The notes under the pieces: model-generated | What the model was told of the DNA's origin: nothing | The model's input: the letters and a program-made list of their open reading frames with translations, nothing else | The model's database searches: none | Assembly: GCA_031406795.1 (NCBI GenBank) | Contig: JANOHV010000003.1 | Coordinates: 1-32,167 of the forward strand | Source of the DNA: DATDCY01 sp031406795 [NCBI: Candidatus Rokuibacteriota bacterium] | Lineage (GTDB): Bacteria > JAUVQV01 | Reading direction: 5' to 3' | DNA: 32,167 nt | Translations under genes and position numbers: made by a program | In this document: positions 1 to 7,287 of the stretch, piece after piece | How the letters are laid out: each line of letters begins with the position of its first letter | Position numbering within the stretch: position 1 is the stretch's first letter

Positions 1-246
1 GGCGTCTACAACCCGCCCGGGGGCAACTGGTACCTCTTCAAGAGCACGGAAGGGTTCTTCCAGACGGACTTCGGCTATGCGGGGACGGAACCCGTGGTCG
101 GGGACTTCGACGGCGACGGCCGGGATGATATCGCCGTCTACTTTGCGCCCGGCGGCAACTGGTACATGTTCAAGAGCACCGAAGGGTTCACGCAGACGAC
201 CTTCGGGTTCGATGGGACCATCCCGCTGGGAGGCACGCTGCGCTAG
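1..246 (+). CDS. Secreted Asp-rich repeat protein, C-terminal fragment
   Basis: The frame is open from the first base of the window and stops at TAG 244-246, so only the last 81 residues are visible. They form the end of one 44-residue repeat and one complete repeat, starting at 106, of the type FDGDGRDD...GGNWY-F-KS-EGF. The DxDxDGxxD-like acidic loop resembles calcium-binding FG-GAP/VCBS-type repeats, which usually form extracellular beta-propellers or stalks. The fragment has the same length as, and is very similar at the DNA level to, the end of the next gene (2566-2811), so the two are tandem paralogs. Function is unknown; an exported or cell-surface role is inferred from the paralog's signal peptide. 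Confidence 0.8.
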   Translation, partial: GVYNPPGGNWYLFKSTEGFFQTDFGYAGTEPVVGDFDGDGRDDIAVYFAPGGNWYMFKSTEGFTQTTFGFDGTIPLGGTLR

Positions 247-280
247 CAGGCGCGTCCCAGCAGGCTGATTTGGCAACCGG

Positions 281-310
281 CCCCCGCCGCTCACCGCGGC
301 GGGGGCTTTT
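281..310 (+). terminator. Intrinsic terminator after the first repeat-protein gene
   Basis: A perfect 10-bp GC stem (281-290 with 296-305, loop TCACC) is followed by CTTTT. It lies 35 bases after the stop codon. A similar hairpin follows the paralogous gene. Confidence 0.8.
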
Positions 311-450
311 GCCGTCTGACCTCTGTCTCAGGCAGTCTCAACTGTGTCGAGGGCGGCTTCGAGACACACGGGTCAACGAGCATGCTGGACCCCTCCGGAG
401 CGTCTCGGACCCGTGGGGGTTCAAGCAGTTGCGACTTCCCGAAGTTCTGC

Positions 451-482
451 TGGTCAACTTCCGGCATAATTGTTGCTATAAT
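451..482 (+). promoter_or_regulatory. Candidate sigma70-type promoter for the repeat-protein gene
   Basis: A perfect TATAAT lies at 477-482, in an AT-rich island within the 321-base gap 247-567. The only -35-like sequence is weak (TGGTCA at 451-456, spacer 20), so the -10 carries the call. It would give an untranslated leader of about 80 bases before the ATG at 568. The rest of the gap holds the terminator at 281-310 and nothing else recognisable. Confidence 0.45.
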
Positions 483-567
483 AGCCAAAGCGAATAGATT
501 GAGTTCAACGATGAAGAGCGAAGCCGTGTCTTCGAGAACCGAACCGTCCACGAGGAGGGAGTGCGAG

Positions 568-2811
568 ATGGAAAAGACACTTGTCCGGAAGCAGGCAGGC
601 GAACGAAAAGGAAGCGCAGGCAGTGCGCGCCGGGTGCCGTTCGTGCTCATCGCGGTCGCCTTGTGTTTGCTCTTTGCTGCCGGCAGCGCGCAGGCGGCTC
701 TCGACGCTGTAAGTACGGTGAGGAATTTCGCGGGCTTTCCGTCCTGGTATCGGGATCTCCCGGCGGGCGGGAGTCAACTGCAATTGTGCCTCGGACTCAA
801 CCATGACGGTACCGGGTTGCCTGATCCCAATTGCATCCTGCCGACCATCCCTCCGCTCGATCCGCAGTATAACCCTCTGTTGCCTTTCAGCTTTCCGGCC
901 AATTTCCCAAGTGAAGCGTTCTACTGGTTCGCGGAATCCGATATCGCCGCCATCGGCACGGGTGGCGACCATGCACGCCTTCGTTTAGCTCTGGAGGCCG
1001 CATTTGCTACTGAAATTCCCGCGGCGGGAGACCAGATGACCTTCCTGCGGGTCAATCTGTTCCTCATCGCTGGGCTCGCCCCGAACAGCACCTATAACGT
1101 GACCTATCCCTATGGCACCTTCCTGTTTACGACTGATGCTCTCGGGACGGCCATTCCTACCAGCGGTCAGGCATTCAGAGCGGAAGACGGCGGCTTTCCC
1201 ATCGGGATCGTGCCGACCGCCTTTGAACTCCTGCTTCCCGCAACAAGCACCAATGTTTCCCGGCTGTTGAAATGGGACGCGGGCGCGCCGGCAGGATACC
1301 TGGGAGACGCAGCTACACCGCATCTGGTGACGGGGGGAACCAACGGCAATACGTACATCATCGCGGCAGCCGCCGGTCCCGCATTGACTGCGGATATCGA
1401 TCCGCTGACCCCCGGCGTCCAGACCTCGATTTCGTCGAATCTCTTCGTCGTGGCCGGAAAGAATTTCGTGCCGTCGATTTCCGAAGTGACGCCCGTCCCG
1501 ACACCGACCAATAACGATTCTCCGAATTACACGTTTACGGTGAACGACACCGGCACGATCACCTACGGCGGCGACTGCACCAGCACGACGACGACGGCGG
1601 TGTTGGGCAACAACACGATAGCGTTCGCTTTCGTCAAGAACGGGCTTCACACCAACTGCACAATCACGGTGATCAACCAGGCGGGAACGCCCAGCAATGT
1701 CCTGACCGTGACACCCTTTACGGTCGACGCGCCGATTCCCGTTGCAGTTGAACTGGCTCCCGTGTCGAGTCTGACGGGAGACAATACGCCGACCTACGCA
1801 CTCAACTCGACCGAAGCCGGGACCATCGTCTCGGGAGGAAGCTGCCCGGGTACGATCGCGAGCATCACGGCCGGGGACAACACGATCGCCTTCAAGGCTT
1901 TGAAAGACGGGTTGTACAGCGGCTGCACGGCCACCGTGGTCGACCTGGCGACCAACGTCGGCAACACGCTGAATCTGGCGCCCTTTACGATCAGGACGGT
2001 GAAGAACGATTTCGACGGCGATGTTCGCTCGGACATCGGCTGCTACTTCCCGCCCGGAGGCAACTGGTTCGAGTTCCGAAGCACGGACGGCTTCGCGTCG
2101 CCGATCTTCGGGTATGCCGGGACGCTGCCTATCACCGGCGACTTCGACGCCGATGGCAAGGGCGACATCGGCGCCTACTATCCGGCCGGCGGGAACTGGT
2201 ACCTCTTCAGGAGCACGCTCGGGTTCTTCGAGACGACGTTCGGCTTCGCCGGGACGATCCCGGTGGTCGGCGACTTCGACTTCGACGGCAAGACCGACAT
2301 CGGCGCCTACTTTGCGGAGACCGGCAGCTGGTACCTCTTCAAGAGCACGGAAGGGTTCTTCCAGACGGCGTTCGGCTTCGCCGGCACCATTCCCGTCGTC
2401 GGCGACTTCGACGGGGACGGGCGAGACGACATCGGCGCCTACTACCCGCCCGGCGGCAACTGGTACCTGTTCAAGAGCACGGAAGGCTTCTTCCAGACGG
2501 CGTTCGGCTTTGCCGGGACGATCCCGGTGGTCGGGGACTTCGACGGGGACGGCCGGGATGACATCGGCGTCTACAACCCGCCCGGCGGCGACTGGTACCT
2601 GTTCAAGAGCGCGGAGGGGTTCTTCCAGACGCAGTTCGGCTATGCGGGGACGGAACCGGTGGTCGGGGACTTCGACGGCGATGGTCGGGATGACATCGGC
2701 GTCTACTATGCGCCCGGCGGCAACTGGTATATGTTCAAGAGCGCTGAAGGCTTCACGCAGACGACGTTCGGGTTCGATGGGACCATCCCGCTCGGAGGTA
2801 CGCTGCGCTAG
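568..2811 (+). CDS. Secreted protein with Ig-like and six Asp-rich 44-residue repeats
   Basis: The protein has 747 residues. The ATG at 568 is preferred because a strong Shine-Dalgarno (GAGGAGG, 552-558) sits nine bases upstream. The ATGs at 382 and 511 lack one, and only this start puts a signal peptide at the N terminus: charged Lys/Arg region, hydrophobic core about residues 28-38, likely cleavage after AQA near residue 43. An N-terminal domain I do not recognise follows, then two Ser/Thr-rich Ig-like units (about residues 310-475) with paired cysteines. Six 44-residue repeats fill residues 482-745, each opening with FDxDGxxDIG and carrying a GGNWY-like core. These resemble calcium-binding FG-GAP/VCBS blades, and six of them could close a propeller. 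There is no sorting signal at the C terminus. Probable role: exported or surface protein; ligand unknown. Confidence 0.8.
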   Translation: MEKTLVRKQAGERKGSAGSARRVPFVLIAVALCLLFAAGSAQAALDAVSTVRNFAGFPSWYRDLPAGGSQLQLCLGLNHDGTGLPDPNCILPTIPPLDPQYNPLLPFSFPANFPSEAFYWFAESDIAAIGTGGDHARLRLALEAAFATEIPAAGDQMTFLRVNLFLIAGLAPNSTYNVTYPYGTFLFTTDALGTAIPTSGQAFRAEDGGFPIGIVPTAFELLLPATSTNVSRLLKWDAGAPAGYLGDAATPHLVTGGTNGNTYIIAAAAGPALTADIDPLTPGVQTSISSNLFVVAGKNFVPSISEVTPVPTPTNNDSPNYTFTVNDTGTITYGGDCTSTTTTAVLGNNTIAFAFVKNGLHTNCTITVINQAGTPSNVLTVTPFTVDAPIPVAVELAPVSSLTGDNTPTYALNSTEAGTIVSGGSCPGTIASITAGDNTIAFKALKDGLYSGCTATVVDLATNVGNTLNLAPFTIRTVKNDFDGDVRSDIGCYFPPGGNWFEFRSTDGFASPIFGYAGTLPITGDFDADGKGDIGAYYPAGGNWYLFRSTLGFFETTFGFAGTIPVVGDFDFDGKTDIGAYFAETGSWYLFKSTEGFFQTAFGFAGTIPVVGDFDGDGRDDIGAYYPPGGNWYLFKSTEGFFQTAFGFAGTIPVVGDFDGDGRDDIGVYNPPGGDWYLFKSAEGFFQTQFGYAGTEPVVGDFDGDGRDDIGVYYAPGGNWYMFKSAEGFTQTTFGFDGTIPLGGTLR
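2011..2802 (+). repeat. Six tandem 132-bp coding repeats
   Basis: Units start at 2011, 2143, 2275, 2407, 2539 and 2671, exactly 132 bp apart (44 codons). The middle units are very similar in nucleotide sequence, which points to recent unit duplication or gene conversion. Another full copy lies at 106-237 in the upstream paralog. Such repeats favour slippage and recombination between the two genes. Confidence 0.9.
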
Positions 2812-2843
2812 CACGAAAGCGTTGAGAGGTTCGTTCGGCGATC

Positions 2844-2872
2844 GGCCCCCGTCGCTCATCCCGGCGGGGGCC
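2844..2872 (+). terminator. GC hairpin after the repeat-protein gene
   Basis: GGCCCCCGTCG (2844-2854) pairs with CGGCGGGGGCC (2862-2872) through one G-U. The following T-tract is weak (GTTCGTCT). The hairpin sits between the convergent repeat-protein and cobW genes and could serve both strands. Confidence 0.6.
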
Positions 2873-2913
2873 GTTCGTCTGCCGATTCGTGTCGCGCGGC
2901 GGTGCCCGCAAGT

Positions 2914-3798
2914 TCAGGAGGCAGGGACTGCCGGAATCTCCTTTCTGATCGCCTCGCCGTCCAGCCCCTCGCCGATCACCACCATCCGGCCGTCGTCGAT
3001 CGGGTGCCCGAAGAATTCATTGGAGCGGTTGCCGAACGCCAGGTCGAACCGCCAGGGCCCGCGGTCGGTCGCCGCGAGCGCTTTGGCGCGCACCACTCTC
3101 CCGTACCGTCCCGCCGCCAGGTCGCCGAACATCCGCTCCAGCGTCTCGAAGGGGATTCCTGCCGGGACCTTGAACGACACCGTGTCGAAGCGAAAATGCG
3201 CGTGGCCTGCGGGCACGATGTCCCTTTCAGCGCGACCCGCGGGCAGGGCCCCGTCGAGCTGCGCCTGCACGGTTGGCACGACGACAGCCGCCGGGTTCAG
3301 CGATTCGATCACCGCCACGGTCCGCGCGGTCGTCTCCGCTCCCGCCAAATCGGTCTTGTTCACGAGGATCACGTCGGCGTTGACGATCTGGTCGCGGAAG
3401 AACGTGCCGAACATCGCCGCTTCGTGCAGTTCCAGGAACTCCGTCGCGTCCACGATACCGACGACCGACACCTGGCTGATGCCGGCGCTTTCAAGCGCCT
3501 CCAGCACGCCGGAGGGCGAGGCGACTCCGCTCGGTTCGATGACCAGATGCTCGGGGTCGAAGGTAGCGCGGATGCGCTCGACGGTGGTGATCAGGTCGAA
3601 CTTGAGCGTGCAGCAGACACAGCCGCTCGGCAGCTCGACCGCTTCGATGCCGGCGGCGGAAAAGACCTCGCCGTCGATGCCGAGCGCCCCGAAGTCGTTG
3701 ACGAGCACCACGGTGCGCTCGCGCGATGCCTTCAGCAGCCGCCCGATGAACGTGGTCTTGCCGGAGCCGAGCATGCCGGATACGACGGTCGTCTTCAT
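2914..3798 (-). CDS. cobW: CobW/COG0523-family P-loop GTPase (metallochaperone)
   Basis: The protein has 294 residues and reads leftward. The frame stays open far upstream, but the ATG at 3798 gives the canonical start MKTTVVSG with the Walker A GxxGSGKT at residues 8-15. GGGAGG lies three bases upstream, a short spacing. The metal-binding CxCC motif characteristic of the family is at residues 60-63 and the guanine-specificity NKTD at 147-150; the C-terminal third is the CobW C-terminal domain. COG0523 proteins are cytosolic GTP-driven metal chaperones for Zn, Co or other metals. Placement beside a B12 riboswitch and a full cob locus suggests cobalt handling, but the gene is transcribed away from them and a zinc role cannot be excluded. 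The anaerobic pathway does not strictly need a CobW. Confidence 0.85.
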   Translation of the reverse strand: MKTTVVSGMLGSGKTTFIGRLLKASRERTVVLVNDFGALGIDGEVFSAAGIEAVELPSGCVCCTLKFDLITTVERIRATFDPEHLVIEPSGVASPSGVLEALESAGISQVSVVGIVDATEFLELHEAAMFGTFFRDQIVNADVILVNKTDLAGAETTARTVAVIESLNPAAVVVPTVQAQLDGALPAGRAERDIVPAGHAHFRFDTVSFKVPAGIPFETLERMFGDLAAGRYGRVVRAKALAATDRGPWRFDLAFGNRSNEFFGHPIDDGRMVVIGEGLDGEAIRKEIPAVPAS

Positions 3799-3928
3799 GA
3801 GCCTCCCGCTCCGCGGTGCCAGTATCGCTCGCCGCCTGCGTGGCGGAGCCCGCGGGCGGCGAGAAAGCGACCCATAGTACCAGCAGATCGTCGCGAGCGG
3901 CCGCACCTGGCGTCGGCGCGGAACGCGC

Positions 3929-3957
3929 TTGACACCGGCCGGGAGGCGTGTCACTCT
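3929..3957 (+). promoter_or_regulatory. Candidate promoter for the riboswitch-bza operon
   Basis: A perfect TTGACA lies at 3929-3934. Seventeen bases later is CACTCT (3952-3957), a poor -10. Transcription would start about 3964, just before the riboswitch P1 stem at 3981. The -35 is convincing; the -10 is not. An alternative -10 is TATGAG at 3970-3975, without a matching -35. Confidence 0.45.
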
Positions 3958-3978
3958 CCCGTCTCGGAGTATGAGAGT

Positions 3979-4183
3979 CTCTGCAGGGTGACGCCGCTTC
4001 GGCACGACCGAGGCGGCGCACAAGAGGAAATCGGGTGAGATTCCCGAGCGGTCCCGCCGCTGTGAACGGGGAGCGGACCCGCAGAAAGCCACTGCCCCCA
4101 ACCGGCCGGAGGAAGGTCGGGAAGAGGGGCGGGAAGGCGCGGGCGAGCGACGATCCGTGAGCCAGAAGGCCTGCCCTGCAGAA
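3979..4183 (+). ncRNA. Cobalamin riboswitch (first copy)
   Basis: The hallmarks are in the right order: GGAAATCGGGTGAGATTCCC, CGCCGCTGTGA, GCCACTG at 4088-4094, GGGAAGG, and the B12 box GAGCCAGAAGGCCTGCC at about 4159-4175. The closing P1 stem pairs CTGCAGGG (3981-3988) with CCCTGCAG (4174-4181). This class binds adenosylcobalamin or related cobalamins. It is followed by an intrinsic terminator, so cobalamin binding probably stops transcription of the bza genes downstream. Confidence 0.95.
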
Positions 4184-4189
4184 TTGTCG

Positions 4190-4270
4190 GACCCCTCGCG
4201 AGAAGGGGTCGAGTGTGGAGACGATGGCAAAGCCTCCAGCCGGAAACGGGCTGGGGGCTTTTCTTTTTGG
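4190..4270 (+). terminator. Expression platform and intrinsic terminator of riboswitch 1
   Basis: Just after the B12 box, GACCCCT (4190-4196) pairs with AGGGGTC (4204-4210). A 12-bp stem then follows (AAGCCTCCAGCC 4230-4241 with GGCTGGGGGCTT 4249-4260, loop GGAAACG), ending in TTTTCTTTTT. The second hairpin is a classic Rho-independent terminator about 50 bases before the bzaF start. The first hairpin may be part of the switching platform. Confidence 0.85.
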
Positions 4271-4318
4271 AGCCCCGGCCGACCCCGAGCGAAAAGCGCT
4301 CGGAGAAGGAGACAGGGC

Positions 4319-5626
4319 ATGGCATCACAGATCGAACGGGCACGGGCAGGAGAAGTCACTCCGGAGATGGCGCAGGTGGGGCGGGACGAGGAGCTCTCCC
4401 CGGATATCATCCGCGAGCGGGTGGCCAGGGGCACCATCGTCATCCCCAACAACACGAACCGCAAGCACCGCGCTGTCGGCATCGGCGAGGGCTTGCGGAC
4501 CAAGGTCAACGCGAGCATCGGCACCTCGAGCGACATCGTCGACGTGCAGGCCGAGATCGCCAAGGCCAAAGCCGCCGAAGAGGAGGGGGCCGACACGCTG
4601 ATGGAGTTGTCGGTCGGCGGCAACCTCGACGAGATCCGGCGCGAGGTGCTGGCCGCGACCAACCTGCCGGTCGGCAACGTCCCGCTCTACCAGGCCTTCT
4701 GCGAGGCCACGCGCCGCTACGGCCACCCCGACAAGCTCGACGAGGAGCTGCTCTTCGAATTGATCGAGCGCCAGTGCGCCGACGGCATGAGCTTCATGGC
4801 GATCCACTGCGGCATCAACCTCTACACGATCGAGCGGCTCAAGAAGCAGGGGTACCGCTATGGCGGCCTCGTGTCCAAAGGCGGCACCTTCATGATCTCC
4901 TGGATGCTCGCCAACAAGAAGGACAACCCGCTGTACGCGAAGTTCGATCGCGTCGCCGCCATCCTGAAGAAATACGACGTGGTGCTGAGCCTGGGCAACG
5001 GCATCCGCGCCGGCGCGATCCACGACTCCTCCGACCGGGCCCAGGTGGCCGAGCTGGTCATCAACTGCGAGCTGGCGGAGATCGGCCGGGAGATGGGGTG
5101 CCAGATGATGGTCGAAGGTCCCGGTCACGTGCCGCTGGACGAGATCGAGGGGAACATCCAGCTCGAGAAGCGCATGAGCGGCAACGCGCCGTACTACGTG
5201 CTCGGCCCGCTGCCCTGCGACGTGGGAGCCGGTTACGACCACGTGACGGCGGCCGTCGGCGCCGCGTCCTCCAGCCGCTTCGGCGCGGACCTGATCTGCT
5301 ACATCACGCCGGCCGAGCACCTCGCGCTGCCGACCGTGGACGATGTCCGCGAAGGGGTGCGGGTCGCCCGCCTCGCCGTGCACATGGGCGACGTCGTCAA
5401 GCTCGGCGGCCGGTTCCGGGCCCGCAACATGGAGATGAGCAAGGCCCGGCGCGACATGCAGTGGGGCCGGCAGTTCGAGCTGGGTCTCTTCGGTCCGCTC
5501 GCGAAGCAGATCCGCGCCAGCCGGACGCCCGAGGATAAGGATACTTGTACGATGTGCGGCGATTTCTGCGCCGCCAAGAACGCCGGCGCGCTCTTCTGCG
5601 ACCATGTCTCGGCCGAGAAAAAGTAG
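4319..5626 (+). CDS. bzaF: ThiC-family radical SAM enzyme, probable 5-hydroxybenzimidazole synthase BzaF
   Basis: The protein has 435 residues. The ATG at 4319 follows AAGGAG (4306-4311) at good spacing. It is clearly of the ThiC family (radical SAM, aminoimidazole ribotide as substrate) through its whole length, with family blocks such as NPLYAKFD, EGPGHVPLDEI and GPLPCDVGAGYDH. The C-terminal cluster cysteines are C410, C413 and C417 (CTMCGDFC). In thiamin synthesis ThiC makes HMP-phosphate; the paralog BzaF makes 5-hydroxybenzimidazole, precursor of the B12 lower ligand. A cobalamin riboswitch rather than a TPP riboswitch upstream, the methyltransferase and radical SAM genes downstream, and cobT nearby favour BzaF. 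Sequence alone cannot separate BzaF from ThiC with certainty here. Confidence 0.8.
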   Translation: MASQIERARAGEVTPEMAQVGRDEELSPDIIRERVARGTIVIPNNTNRKHRAVGIGEGLRTKVNASIGTSSDIVDVQAEIAKAKAAEEEGADTLMELSVGGNLDEIRREVLAATNLPVGNVPLYQAFCEATRRYGHPDKLDEELLFELIERQCADGMSFMAIHCGINLYTIERLKKQGYRYGGLVSKGGTFMISWMLANKKDNPLYAKFDRVAAILKKYDVVLSLGNGIRAGAIHDSSDRAQVAELVINCELAEIGREMGCQMMVEGPGHVPLDEIEGNIQLEKRMSGNAPYYVLGPLPCDVGAGYDHVTAAVGAASSSRFGADLICYITPAEHLALPTVDDVREGVRVARLAVHMGDVVKLGGRFRARNMEMSKARRDMQWGRQFELGLFGPLAKQIRASRTPEDKDTCTMCGDFCAAKNAGALFCDHVSAEKK

Positions 5627-5656
5627 GCGCGTCGAGACGGGGCGCGGGGAGCGAGC

Positions 5657-7282
5657 GTGAGTTTCCATCCGAACGGCGAGACCCTCCGCGGTCCTCAGGA
5701 TCTGGAGGATCTCGCCACTGCTTCCTGGCTCGGCGAGACGCTTTTTGCCGCGCTCGAGCTCGGGGTGTTCGAGTCTCTCGGAGAGGACGCTCTCCCGCTC
5801 GGGGAACTCGCGCGCCGCTGCGGGGTGGACGAAGCGGCTTTGCTCCGGCTGACGCAGGCCCTCTCAGCGCTGGGACTGCTGAGCCTGCATGAGGGATCGG
5901 CCGCCTGCACGACGCTGGCGCGCCGCCACCTGCTGCCGGGGAGCCCCGGCTACCTTGGCAACTCCCTGGTCTACCGTCGGCGCCTCGCCCGAAGCTGGAC
6001 GAGCCTCGCCGACGCCGTGAGGGCCGGTGGGTCGGCGTTGTCTCCGCCCGAGCTGGAGAGCGACGATGAGTATCGGGTGCGGGTGCGCGCTTACCTGCTG
6101 GCGATGGACGACGTGGCCCGCATCAAGGCCGGGCTGATCGCCGAGCGGCTCGACCTGACGAATGTCCACCCGAAGTGCGTGCTCGATCTCGGCGGCGGCG
6201 CCGGCGGGCTCACCGCGGGCGTGCTGCTGCGCAATCCCGGCTGGAGGGGTCTGGCGGTGGACATGCCCGAGGTGGTGGCTGAGGCAAGGCGAGTCTGGGC
6301 TGAGAGGCTGGTCGCCGGGGACGGGGCGGCCAGGAGCCTGCTGGTGCCCCCGGGCGGGAGGGCGCGCCTCGAGTTCGCCGAATGCGACCTCCTGAAACAG
6401 GATCTGCCGGCTGCCCCGGTCGAGGATGGCGGGTGGGGGCTGATCATCGCCTCGAACATCGTCCACGCGTTCGCGGCCCCGGAGTCCGCCGCAATCCTCG
6501 ATCGCGCCGTCGCGGCGCTCGCCCCCGGCGGACTTCTGCTCCTTCACGATTTCTGGACCGACGGCCCCGGCCGAGGACCGGCGAAGGCGGCGCTCTTCGA
6601 CCTTCACATGCTGATCCACACCTACCAGGGCCGCACCTACCCCTGGACCTGGGCGCGGGATCGACTCGCGGAGCGGGGACTCTGCGTCGTCGGGCCCGTG
6701 CCGTTGGGTCGCCGCGGCGAGGAGGATACCTCCCTGATCGTCGGCTCTCGCAGCGAGGCCGGGCTCGCCGCCGTCTCGCTGGGCGATCTCGAGCGCCTCG
6801 ACGCTGTCGCGCGGGAGCTGGGCTTCCTGCGCACGACCCCGATCGATCCGGCCGGCGTGACCACGGCGGCGTGGGTCGGCGAGAAGTGCCGGCACGGCTG
6901 CGCCCGGTACGGCCGAGGCGGCCAGTGCCCGCCCCGCGCGCCCTCCCCGGAGCAGACGAGCGCGATCTTCTCCGGGTATCGTCGGGCGCTGCTGGTTCAC
7001 GGGGAGCCCCCCACGGCCGAGTTTCACCGCCGGATGCTTGAACTTGAGCGCGCCGCTTTTCTCGCCGGCCACCCCAAGGCGCTGGCATTCGTCGCCGGTC
7101 CGTGCAGCCTCTGCGACGAGTGCCGTCCCGACGACTGCCGGCTGCCCGAGCAAACCCGGCCTTCGCTGGAGGCGGCGGGCGTGGATGTGTATGCGGCGGC
7201 AGCGACGGTGGGATGGCGGCTGGATCCCGTCCCGGATCGCGAGTCCCCGGCGGCCTTTCTCGGCCTGCTGCTGGTGGATTGA
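5657..7282 (+). CDS. bzaC: O-methyltransferase fused to DUF2284 metal-binding domain (BzaC-like)
   Basis: The protein has 541 residues and a GTG start, 30 bases after bzaF, with a weak GGGGAG site. Residues about 15-95 form a winged-helix dimerisation domain typical of small-molecule O-methyltransferases. The SAM-binding loop LDLGGGAGG is at 176-184 and the Rossmann methyltransferase runs to about 370. Residues about 385-541 are a second module of DUF2284 type (predicted metal-binding), with C411, C415 and C424 and a second cluster C483, C486, C489 and C494. Position in the operon suggests BzaC, which O-methylates 5-hydroxybenzimidazole to 5-methoxybenzimidazole. The DUF2284 extension may hold an Fe-S cluster or other metal and supply electrons, but its role is unknown. 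Five bases separate it from the next gene. Confidence 0.65.
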   Translation: MSFHPNGETLRGPQDLEDLATASWLGETLFAALELGVFESLGEDALPLGELARRCGVDEAALLRLTQALSALGLLSLHEGSAACTTLARRHLLPGSPGYLGNSLVYRRRLARSWTSLADAVRAGGSALSPPELESDDEYRVRVRAYLLAMDDVARIKAGLIAERLDLTNVHPKCVLDLGGGAGGLTAGVLLRNPGWRGLAVDMPEVVAEARRVWAERLVAGDGAARSLLVPPGGRARLEFAECDLLKQDLPAAPVEDGGWGLIIASNIVHAFAAPESAAILDRAVAALAPGGLLLLHDFWTDGPGRGPAKAALFDLHMLIHTYQGRTYPWTWARDRLAERGLCVVGPVPLGRRGEEDTSLIVGSRSEAGLAAVSLGDLERLDAVARELGFLRTTPIDPAGVTTAAWVGEKCRHGCARYGRGGQCPPRAPSPEQTSAIFSGYRRALLVHGEPPTAEFHRRMLELERAAFLAGHPKALAFVAGPCSLCDECRPDDCRLPEQTRPSLEAAGVDVYAAAATVGWRLDPVPDRESPAAFLGLLLVD

Positions 7283-7287
7283 CGGGT

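Noticed and set aside
2011-2802. CRISPR-like array
   Set aside because: The 132-bp units are contiguous coding repeats without spacers.
985-2859. Long open frame on the minus strand opposite the repeat-protein gene (624 residues)
   Set aside because: It mirrors the repetitive GC-rich coding strand, has an Arg/Glu/Val-rich repeat pattern and no recognisable domain. The plus-strand gene has a signal peptide and ribosome site.
4319-5626. Thiamin-pathway ThiC as primary call
   Set aside because: A cobalamin rather than a TPP riboswitch precedes it, and all neighbours belong to corrinoid or lower-ligand synthesis; kept as the alternative.
4325-5668. Minus-strand open frame opposite bzaF (447 residues)
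   Set aside because: Antisense shadow with no family features; the plus-strand ThiC-family gene is unambiguous.
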